A stretch of DNA of 64,000 bases from assembly GCA_963681505.1 (NCBI GenBank), contig OY811983.1, forward strand, positions 5,822,590 to 5,886,589, written 5' to 3'. Source of the stretch: Eunapius fragilis. Lineage: Eukaryota; Porifera; Demospongiae; Spongillida; Spongillidae. The notes below the pieces were generated by a model. It made no database searches. It had not been told where the DNA came from and worked only from the letters and a program-made list of their open reading frames with translations. Both the position numbers and the translations under genes were made by a program. Positions 25,074-35,277 of this stretch are shown here, piece by piece. Each line of letters begins with the position of its first letter. Position 1 is the first letter of the stretch.

Positions 25074-25181
25074 TTTATTTTGGTCATGTTTTTCAGAACA
25101 GTGTAATATATTGCTGTCAAACAACATATCCTTTGTGTGTTAGAATATTTATGTATGTATACACGTCAAAAGCCAAATAAA
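25074..25181. terminator. crossed polyadenylation signals of convergent genes
   Basis: AATAAA on the plus strand at 25176-25181 would serve T-box gene 2. On the minus strand AATAAA (complement of 25074-25079) would serve the ERI2-like gene. Each signal lies beyond or near the other gene's end, so the two 3' UTRs should overlap by ~100 bp. Confidence 0.65.
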
Positions 25182-25211
25182 TAGATGTATATACTATCAT
25201 ATCCCCTCTAG

Positions 25212-27042
25212 TCATGCATCATCATACTCTGACCCTAAAATTTCTGGTGAAACCATCACAAATGCAGGAGGAGAGTCCGCCCACTTGAAGAAACCGCACC
25301 CTCCTTTAGAGTTGCAGGCCTTTCCAAGCGGACATGCAAAGAAGTGCCTGCCGTCATTGGGGCCAGGGGTTGTGACAGTTTGCCTCTTGGCTCGCCTGCC
25401 ACACTTACACAGAGGGGGTGTGGGCCTTCCTCTACCAGACAAACCCACCAACGTGGGTGTCCGAATTGTTGGAGTAGTCCATGTTGCTGTCTTTGTCAGA
25501 ATTCCACTCGGTCCATCCAAAGGAGGGGTTTGGTTTGCAGTCTTGCATTTGTACGTTGACTCTTGGATAACTCTTACATGTATATTGTTAGTAGGGGTGT
25601 TGACTAAAGTAGTGGAATAACGATTTGGTGTACTTACACAAGAGGGCTGTTGCTTGGCAGCAGTGGCAAGACTTAGAGGTGTGACAGAATCAATACATGG
25701 AGAGAAGAGTTCCTTCAGTACATCTCCACTTGGAATAACCTGGCCTCTGCCACAGGAGTGTACATCCAGACGGTCTTTCACCCCAAAAATACAAGATGAT
25801 GATTGCAGCCGACTGCTCACTGTCGATGCTGAGGCAGGTTTGCAGGAGGAAGTCTGTTGTTGGGGCACCAGGTCTGGGGGTGTCACACCAGCTCCACCTA
25901 CACATAGCTCGGTTGGCTTGAACGAACTCTCCCCACAAACTGCACCACCCCTGCCATCAAAATGCACATCTAGTTCCTTTGCAATGCTGCCAAACAACAT
26001 GTCTAGCTCTTTTTCATCTTCTTCTTCCAAGGTGCACTGTCCCTTTGCGTGCTCTTCCCTGTACACAGATGATGGAGGTAGAGGCTGCACTGTCACATGA
26101 GATGATGGAACAGTCACATGAGATAGAGGCTGTACAGTCACATGAGATGATGGAACAGTCACATGAGATAGAGGCTGCACTGTCACATGAGATGATGGAA
26201 CAGTCACATGAGATAGAGGCTGTACAGTCACATGAGATGATGGAACAGTCACATGAGATAGAGGCTGCACTGTCACATGAGATGATGGAACAGTCACATG
26301 AGATAGAGGCTGCACAGTCACATGAGATGATGGAACAGTCACATGAGATAGAGGCTGCACTGTCACATGAGATGATGGAACAGTCACATGAGATAGAGGC
26401 TGCATTGTCACATGACGTCCATCATCTTTCTTAGCACATTGCTCAGGCAAGGAGGTGCGGTTAGTCAAAGAGTTCCCTGTGAGGCCAAGCCCACTAGGAT
26501 CCAACCCACCAACAAGGTGTCCAGGCTGCGGCCCACCACAATGACAGTTATCACCACAACAGGAATTCAACTGGATGCTCTTGGAGCCCATGTCTTGGTG
26601 CACGCCATGCTTAGGTCCCATGCTGACACTGCCAGCTCCATGTCCCCCATCTCCATGGTGATCCATGTCAGCAGATGCTGCAGGGGCAGCTCCACACACC
26701 TTGGAGGGTGGAGGTCTCACAATATCACACACTGGCTAACAGAGGGAGATAGAGAAGTACTTGAAACACACATGCCTACCAACACCGTTAGACTGGGGGG
26801 GGGGGGGGGGGGGGGCACTCACAGCTACGTGTATAGATTTTGTGATGCACAGCTCGCAGCCATCTTTGGCCATCCGATAGCACAACCTGGAGGTGTTTCG
26901 TGCATCATCAAGTCCTGAGCAGACGAGAAGTTGGATAATATATGCATTTGCACTGTACAATGGATATATCTATAACAGAATATCATGTGATGTTGATTGT
27001 AGATGTATGTGTTCATGGCCTACTATAGTGTAGTATGTTAGT

Positions 27043-27086
<44 letters not shown>

Positions 27087-29509
27087 ATGGAGTGCTGCAT
27101 GTGTGTACATGGCATAAGGCAATACCACAGTGTTGCCTTCCAATGAACTTGATTCCAAGGTCCTCCAATGCTCCAGCAAGGCCATTTGGGGGCCTTTCAT
27201 AAAATTTCTAAATGTGAGCAAAATAGAAAAATAAAAAGACTGTACCCAGCCAGCACACACGCACTGTGCTCTGGGCAAGACAGAGCAGAGCACACACACA
27301 CCACATACACATACACATCCTGTGGTCAATAAGAGGTGGGCCTAACAGACAGCTGATTATGACACCTACAGGCAGGCCCAAGCAAGAGGAGAAAATAATT
27401 TTTTATGTTGGTAAATCCTAAAATGGTGACTTCTGGTGTGCTGGAGCAAGGGAATCAAATTGGTAACACTGCACCCCCCCCCCCCCATGACAAAGAAACA
27501 ATACTTTATATACTTACAATATTTTATTTAGAGCTAGGATAAATGCGACAAAACAAACCACGCCTCCCCCTCCCCCCATGGCCTGGAGCATGCTATGCGC
27601 TTGCACTCAGCACCCCCACCATGACGTACCATGACGTAAGTGAAAACTACAGTATGGCTTATGGGATACTTCTTATCCCAGATCTTATTCTTTAGACGAG
27701 TAGCTCTCATTGCTTACACTGCAGGAATTCTAATAACCAGTTAAGGGTACCTGTGTCCTCAAAACTCAGGGACAAAGTTTTTTTTACTTGTTTCCCAGAC
27801 CCCACCCACTTGTCGCAGCAAATAAACAGTGTGCAAGCTAAGCATTTTAGAACAAGTTATAGATCCTACAGGGTATTTGAAGAGTGGGGGAAGGAGGGGG
27901 TATGATGGTGGACATGTGTGTGTGTGTGAGTCATGGCTACTGGTATATTCAGATACCTTGATAATAGGGGAAGGAAAGGATGAGGATTCATATTTAGTGC
28001 AGAGGGAAAGGAGCATGATTGCTGGCATTGCCGTGGTGATCTGTGAGAATATCACCTGTGCAATGTCCACAATTACAACTCTTGGTGCATGCTGTGTGTG
28101 CGTGTGCGTGTGTGCGTGTGGGCGTGTGTGTGTGCGCGTGTGTGTGTTTGATCTGAAGGTTATGTATGCTGGGACATGAGCATATGCTATATGTATGCTG
28201 GGACATGTTTAGCATGGTGTATGCTGGGACATGTTTAGCATGGTGTATGCTGGGACATGTTTAGCATGGTGTATGCTGGGACATGTTTAGCATGGTGTAT
28301 GCTGGGACATGTTTAGCATATGTTTAGCATGGTGTATGCTGAGATATGTTTAGCATGGTGTATGCTGGGACATGTTTAGCATGGTGTATGCTGGGACATG
28401 TTTAGCATGGTGTATGCTGGGACATGTTTAGCATATGTTTAGCATGGTGTATGCTGGGATATGTTTAGCATGGTGTATGCTGGGACATGTTTAGCATGGT
28501 GTATGCTGGGACATGTTTAGCATGGTGTATGCTGGGACATGTATAGCATAGTGCATGCTGGGACATGTTTAGCATGGTGTATGCTGGGACATGTTTAGCA
28601 TGGTGTATGCTGGGACATGTTTAGCATGGTGTATGCTGGGACATGTTTAGCATATGTTTAGCATGGTGTATGCTGGGACATGTTTAGCATGGTGTATGCT
28701 GGGACATGTTTAGCATGGTGTATGCTGGGACATGTGTAGCATGGTGTATGCTGGGACATGTTTAGCCATGGTGTATGCTGGGACATGTTTAGCATGGTGT
28801 ATGCTGGGACATGTTTAGCATATGTTTAGCATGGTGTATGCTGGGACATGTGTAGCATGGTGTATGCTGGGACATGTGTAGCATGGTGTATGCTGGGACA
28901 TGTGTAGCATGTGGGACATGTTTAGCATGGTGTATGCTGGGACATGTGTAGCATGTGGGACATGTTTAGCATGGTGTATGCTGGGACATGTGTAGCATGG
29001 TGTATGCTGGGACATGTTTAGCATAGTGTTATGCTGGGACATGTTTAGCATGGTGTATGCTGGGACATGTGTAGCCAGTAGTGCAAGGTGCACACATGTC
29101 AGTATGATGAGGTTCTATTAGTAAGATCACTTTGGACTAACAAAGAAGCAACATGCTTATCATCCGATCAACACAAATGAGCGCTAGGCTTTAAGTATGA
29201 CGTCAACACTCTAAGGGATACATGTATGCACATGCATGGCCACTTGGAGTATGATGTAAACAACTTGAATTGTTAATGAAATAAAAAATCAACAAGTATT
29301 CTAATAATTTGTTGCAATATCACACCTCTGAAAGGGTGGTAGTGCCAACATAAAAATAGATACATGTAAACACACATGCCAGATACCCCAATGTAGGGCA
29401 AGTTCTTCATTAATCATCAAAATGCACATTATACAAGTGATAGTATAGTCCCATACTATCCATGCTTTGACATAAATGACATCACTACACGCACGCACAC
29501 ACATACACA

Positions 29510-29582
<73 letters not shown>

Positions 29583-30580
29583 ACCTTGTATAGCATTTTC
29601 AGGTTGATCCAGTGTTCAAAGTATGTAGGCTTACGAATATGCTTCCTTGAGCACTCGTACCTCAAGCACACACCTAAGTCCCAGTCTGGAAGGCATACAT
29701 GCAGCAGCTCACTACTGAATGCATGCCCCACACATGCACACCTGCTGTGCTTATATGTACATGCACAACTACTCACACAGTGCATAAGCCTTCACACAGT
29801 GCCCAATCCTGACCCTGTACAGCGTTTCTGCACTAGCAAAAATGATCCACATTGTGGGCAATGAAATTAATCAGTAAGTGCAGTGATTAAATTCATTGAC
29901 CACAATGCAAATCTGACCACAATGCAAATCTGTCTTAGTTACGCTTTCAGCCTATAAACTACTACATACACTGTGGAGGATTAGAAACACCCCCCCTCCC
30001 CCCTATTAGGAAACAACGAATATATAGAGCCCCCACTGATTGGTAGGCAACCCATCACGCCTTTGATGTACTCCCCTCCTCTTTAGCAGGAGCTTTAGCT
30101 GGCACCATGGATTCATTCCACTGATTGAAGCAACCGACCCTTTATTGATTTATAAGCTTCAACTGCTATCTGGGCAAAAATCTGGTACGCTTTATACCAT
30201 TACCAGCACTCACACTTGCAGCAAACCAAAAGATTTAGACTAAATAAGTGGAAGCTTGCAGGAGCATGCCAAAGCAAGTCCTGGAGGTGTTGAGTGTATT
30301 TGTTTCAATTTAAAAACCCTTTGATGTGGCTGTTTCTTATTAGGTAGCTCTCCCATACATTGGAGTGCACTTGCTGAAGAGCGGGTTTTCAGTATAAAAT
30401 ATGAACATAAATTTGCCACTGATAGTACCATTTCATGCAGCACTAAATTTCCTATGCAATAGTGTTAATTTATAGGACCTCTCTACGGTGAACACTTAGG
30501 CTGATATAAAGAAAACTGTTTCTTAATAGGGCAAATTGCTCTACATATCTCTCACGTGCGTGCATATACACACACACACA

Positions 30581-30671
<91 letters not shown>

Positions 30672-32305
30672 GTCCAAGTTGCCATGGCGCACAGTTTGGC
30701 CTCTCCTGAGTACTTGTGGCCTGGTTCCACCAGAATGATGCCAGAGACCTCCCTCAGTTCCTTTACCCACCTGTTGAACATCATCAGGCAGGTGGGAAGG
30801 GGCAGAGCACCATCAACCTGATCCTAGAAGGAATGCAAGGGGTGTTAATTAATGAAGGGGAGGAGGCAGGTGACCCTGCTGTGGGCATGCTATCAAACAC
30901 AATCACTGTAGAGATAATTCACAGCTAGTAAGTAAAGCATTATAGATTGTTCACTTAAGCCAGCCATTAGTTATCACGTAGATTGTATGAGTGTTCATAT
31001 GGTCACTTCACTGAGAGTTTCTATCTATTGTGTGTATTCTATCAAGGGCCAGACAATGTGGGGGGAGGGGGAGGGGCTAAGTTCCAATTAATTTACTATA
31101 CTAACTTGAGGTTACCTTTGTGTGCGCATGGTTTTTTTGTGGGAATATTCCTGGTTTGCAACATACAAACCAAAGAGCTGTTCGCTTCCAACTGATCAGC
31201 TCCTGATGATAACCTTGTGGGTAAAAAGTAGTGCACTTCAATTCGAAATTCCTGCTGCAGCTAGTGAAGACGAAACAGTACAACCAAGCAGTCAAGTTGA
31301 TTCTTCACCACAGATTGATACAGTGCCTGGTGGTATCCAAGCAGTCTACCTTGGAGGCATTTCCAAAATGAATTTTTGGCAAGCAACAACGATCGTTCTG
31401 CTCCTTGTGGTATGATAAGCATAAATGGCTTCACTACGAAGAGAGCACCAATAAAGTACTTTATAACTATTCCATGATAGCTGAGAAGCGTTGTTTACTG
31501 ACCGGATGCTGACAGAGATGATGCATTTTCTACTGAAGGCTTTTTTAATTGGAAGAAAGCACTGGAACATTTTGAAAAACACCAGAACACAGCTGCTCAT
31601 CGTGAAGCAATAAAAATGCTGGGGGATATGCTGAGCAATAGCCATGCTTCAACAAAGGCTGAAGGTGTGATTATAAGTACTACTATTCACTTTTGGGTAG
31701 GCAAGGACTAGCCATCAAAAGAAGCTCACATCAGATCCAAGTGAAAGTGGGGAATTTATACAACTCCTCAAATTGCGAGCGGAAGATAATGCAGGTGTGC
31801 ACAAATATGAAGGTTAAAAACATGGCTCTGGACTACAAGCAAAGAATGAACTGGTGAATGATATTACATGTGCACAAGGACTGGACTGGACTGATAGATT
31901 GTTGATCTCTGAAATAGAATATGAATTTGTTTCAAGAAACCAAAGCAGAATTTGATGTGTTTGGTTTATTAAAGTAATTAGGTATGTGTGTTTGTTAGTT
32001 TATGCAATGAACATGAAAACTGCATGTTGTATTCATTTGATTTAGTCTGACTCAACCTTGGATTATTGCACTTTTGGAACATATGGAATTCCAAAGCTAT
32101 GGAAGTATACAGTTTCCATTACATTTTGCGTATACAGTGCGTGCAATGCACACACATGTGAGCATGTAGAATTACAAGCATAACTAATAACTTTACACCC
32201 TTTAATAAAAATCGGGGAGGGGGGGGGGGGGAGGAGAGGCAGGGGGCTACAACTCCACCGCCCCCCATTGCCTACATCCTTTGTACCTAAATGTGAATAT
32301 ATGAA

Positions 32306-32354
<49 letters not shown>

Positions 32355-33726
32355 TAAGCATAAATACACACAATCGTTCTTGAGCCTCAGTATTATTTTA
32401 ATTTATGTCACAAGGTAATGGTTAAGTTCAAGCTAATGTATGCTGTAATTGTTTTAGCAGGAACACGTACACACACTGCAAAGAAACACAAGCATCATGA
32501 AAACAATCTAAGATGAGGATTACTATCAGCTTAAGGTTAGCAATGTAGCACTCATCAGTGACTGATGCTAAAGATACAAGCACACACATACACACACCTC
32601 ACACAATCACTTTCCTCCCTCTCTTCCCCCTCACAAAAATTGAACATGGAGCATGCATACCTGAGATATGCCTGTCAGCTCCTTGCAGAATGCAGACAGT
32701 CGCGGGTCCTCCTGAGGCTGGACGTATTGATGGAACTCCCCAACTATATCACCACTCCTCATGTCAAGCAGCACAGCCGGGAACTCAACTGAAGGACAGA
32801 GATATGGGTGGGCACTATTTGAGACTGAAGGACAGAGGGATGGGTGGGCACTATTTGAGACTGAAGAACAGAGGGATGGGCACTATTTGAGACTGAAGGA
32901 CAGAGGGATGGGTGGGCACTATTTGAGACTGAAGGACAGAGGGATGGGCACTATTTGAGACTGAAGGACAGAGGGATGGGCACTATTTGAGACTGAAGAA
33001 CAGAGGGATGGGTAGGCACTATTTGAGACTGAAGGACAGAGGGATGGGTGGGCATTATTTGAGACTGGGCACTATTTAACACTGAAGGACAGAGGGATGG
33101 GTAGGCACTATTTGAGACAGAAGGACAGAGGGATGGGTGGGCACTACTTAAGAAGGAATGGGTGGGCATTATTTAAGACTGAAGGACAGAGACAGAGCTA
33201 GAGGGATGGGAGGGTACTATTTAAAGACAAAAGGCCAGATGGATAGGTGGGCTCTATTTAAGACAGAAGAACAGCTAGATGGATGGTGGGCACTATTTAA
33301 GACGGAAAAAAGGACAGTGAGATGGGTGGGCACTATTTAAGACTGAAGGAGAGAGAGATGGGTGGGCATTATTTAAGACTGAAGGAGAGAGAGATGGGTG
33401 GGCACTATTTAAGACTGAAGGAGAGAGAGATGGGTGGGCACTATTTAAGAATGAAGGAGAGAGAGATCGGTGGGCACCATTTAAGACTGAAGGAGAGAGA
33501 AATGGGTGGGCACTACTCAAGTTGCAGCGCTTGCCCAATGCAGTAAGGTGCCATATCAGGATGGTTTTATAAAAGGACTGATCAAGTCAAAAGCATCATC
33601 TTGGGTGTTTTAACAAAGTGTCTCTACGGATGGATGCACACTGTACCATCGTTTTAAGTTATCCAGCACCTTCATATCCATGGGGGTTGGGGTGTTGGGT
33701 TATGTGAGATGTGCTAAATTAGAATG

Positions 33727-33780
<54 letters not shown>

Positions 33781-34702
33781 TAGCTTTAGAAGTACTTTCA
33801 ATCGAACAGACAACCAACTATGCTGTCAACCTATCTAGGTGCATCCAAAGATCTAAACATACATTAGCGTTCTCTGCCTCATTTTCTGTTACTGTAGTCC
33901 AAGGGGGTAAGCTAGCCCTGCATTGCAAGAGCTTGCAAGAGCCCTCCATTTCATATTTCATAACTCACGAGACATATCTTTTAAGTGTTGAACTTTGTTA
34001 TAAGTGGTTATGAGGGAGAGCTACTTTAAAGCCAAAGAGAGGATACGTGACCTCCATTGAAAGTGTGTGACCGGAAGTGAATATCTAAATTACCCGTTCC
34101 AATAAAGTCAACTTGTTCTAGTATGGCAGATTACCTAACAAGGAAGAAGGCTTCATGGGGATGGGCTGGGGTGTTGTTTACCATGGAGAGTGTACATGTA
34201 ATCATCAGAGGTGATGAACACACAGAACTAGTACAGAAAAGAGAATTCACTGAAACAATTGCTATTATATAGTCACTTTTCAAGGTCGGCAGTTAAGGGC
34301 ATGGTGAGTGTGGCATGGTGAGTATGACATTGTGGGTGTGACATTGTGGGCGTGGTATGGTGGGAGTGATGTGACACGGTGGGTGTGACATGGTGCTCAA
34401 AGTGCTCACTGATCTCCTGGGTGTTCCTCCTCTCCTGCCAGCAGGTGGCCTCAAAATCAATGATGAGAATGTGGGAGAACGTCTGAGAGGCTAAACAGGG
34501 AGAGGGTGGGAGGGAGGGACTTCATATCATGTCCCAGATCACATCCATCTAGCAGTTCACCATGCACATGTGCCCCACATATACACAGGCGTACACACTG
34601 CATAGACATGCCGTGCAACACTTCTGCACCACACACACACACACACACGCACACACACACACACACACACCCACACACACAAACACACACACAGACACAC
34701 AG

Positions 34703-34764
<62 letters not shown>

Positions 34765-34926
34765 CTCACACTTCACTCTCTTGCATCCGGATTCGCCGCC
34801 TCCATTTTTAGAACTGCTCTTCTTCAGAAGTCCCAGCTTGCTAAAATATAGAGCAGGCGTCAAAATCTATCGAATCAAATTCTGTAATAAATACCGTGCC
34901 AACGCCTTTGTCTTTGACGTTGGCAT
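25212..34926 (-). CDS. ERI2: ERI2-like DEDDh 3'-5' exonuclease with GRF zinc finger
   Basis: Nine exons join in frame: 34895-34926, 34770-34840, 34410-34490, 32661-32788, 30670-30823, 29585-29685, 27126-27207, 26823-26914 and 25212-26735, giving 754 aa. The N-terminus MPTSKTKALARKLGLL resembles ERI2. Catalytic residues of the DEDDh fold are visible: D46 and E48 in DFEATC, D158 in DWDLGVCL, and H215 and D220 in HCGLDDARNT. The long last exon carries a 15-residue tandem repeat, an acidic stretch (EEEDEKELDML) and a C-terminal GRF-type zinc finger (CKCGRRAKR, PGPNDGRHFFAC, FFKWAD), which vertebrate ERI2 also has. The ERI family trims RNA 3' ends; the substrate here is unknown. Three introns begin with or near (GT)n. 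The start lies ~120 bp from the RPS5 transcription start. Confidence 0.93.
26085..26415 (-). repeat. 45-bp coding tandem repeat in ERI2 last exon
   Basis: About seven near-identical 45-bp units, each encoding HVTVPSSHVTVQPLS or a close variant. The period keeps the reading frame, and no unit carries an indel or stop. It lies between the nuclease domain and the GRF finger, in a region expected to be disordered. Confidence 0.92.
28185..29085. repeat. 26-bp minisatellite in ERI2 intron 6
   Basis: Around 33 copies of ATGGTGTATGCTGGGACATG plus TTTAGC, with interspersed truncated units (TTTAGCATATGTTTAGC) repeating about every 130-260 bp, indicating higher-order duplication. Confidence 0.94.
29515..29584. 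repeat. (CA)n starting at an ERI2 5' splice site
   Basis: On the gene (minus) strand the exon ending CTATACAAG is followed directly by GTACGTGTGTGTGTG; the donor merges into ~65 bp of (GT)n. Confidence 0.88.
30557..30669. repeat. (CA)n starting at an ERI2 5' splice site
   Basis: On the gene strand the exon ending ACTTGGACAG is followed by (GT)n for ~100 bp, so the donor GT is the first repeat unit. Confidence 0.88.
31381..31990 (+). pseudogene. decayed hAT-type transposase fragment (TTF-type finger region)
   Basis: Three pieces in shifting frames. Frame one (31381-31512) contains LWYDKHKWLHYEES and ends in TGA. A shifted frame (31508-31711) contains DAFSTEGFFNWKKALEHFEK, HQNTAAHREA and a TAG. 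A third piece (~31760-31990) contains QLLKLRAEDNAGVHKYEG. This order (WLHY, GF-NWKKAL-F-H-S-H, LLKLRAED) is that of TTF-type/ZMYM-like hAT transposases. At least two frame breaks and stops make it non-functional. It sits antisense in ERI2 intron 4. I recognise the family from motifs only. Confidence 0.75.
32790..33535. repeat. 36-bp minisatellite abutting an ERI2 3' splice site
   Basis: About 20 units of GGACAGAGGGATGGGTGGGC plus ACTATTTGAGACTGAA, later drifting to GGAGAGAGAGATGGG variants. On the gene strand each typical unit ends CCCTCTGTCCTTCAG, the same sequence that forms the acceptor of ERI2 exon 4 at 32789-32790. Confidence 0.93.
34634..34765. repeat. (CA)n in ERI2 intron 2
   Basis: ~130 bp of (CA)n with occasional substitutions. 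On the gene strand it starts 4 bp after the GTGAGC donor of exon 2. Confidence 0.88.
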
Positions 34927-35042
34927 TTTCCCTTATACATATGTGTATGTATGTAAATTTTAAATTTTGCCCCACTATTTACCGTAAGGGAAAATCCTAA
35001 ATTACCGAGTCAGCGCATGCGTAAACGGAACAATCGACCTCG
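34927..35042. promoter_or_regulatory. bidirectional promoter of ERI2-like gene and RPS5
   Basis: About 116 bp lie between the ERI2-like ATG (34926, minus) and the probable RPS5 transcription start in a TOP-like pyrimidine tract at ~35043 (plus). The interval includes CAGCGCATGCGTAAACG, a GCATGCGC motif resembling NRF1 sites. Confidence 0.6.
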
Positions 35043-35095
35043 TGCTCTTTCTTTTTGAAGACCGCCATAGTCAAGATTACGAAGAACTCGAGAAG
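35043..35095 (+). other. RPS5 non-coding first exon with TOP-like start
   Basis: CTCTTTCTTTTTGAAG at ~35045 has the C-plus-pyrimidine start typical of ribosomal-protein mRNAs. It is followed by a donor, CTCGAGAAG|GTAACT at 35095/35096. An acceptor, TTTGCAG, ends at 35268, ten bases before the RPS5 ATG. Splicing here also removes an upstream ATG at 35254. Confidence 0.65.
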
Positions 35096-35277
35096 GTAAC
35101 TAATCGGGGTTATTACGATATAAGGCACGTACAGCTTCTAAAGAACTGCACAAAATATAGATTGGTACTAGCCTTGTTAACCGTGCACTACGATAGAGTA
35201 TAAATAACGCGCACCATCATAACAGAAGGTGTCTGCAGGGCCAAGCGGTTGACCATGTTGCTTTGCAGCTTTTAGTC

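Noticed and set aside
25979-26434. Plus-strand frame of 151 codons with a repeated SHEMMEQSHEIEA
   Set aside because: Antisense shadow of the ERI2 15-residue coding repeat; the ERI2 reading is supported by homology and splicing.
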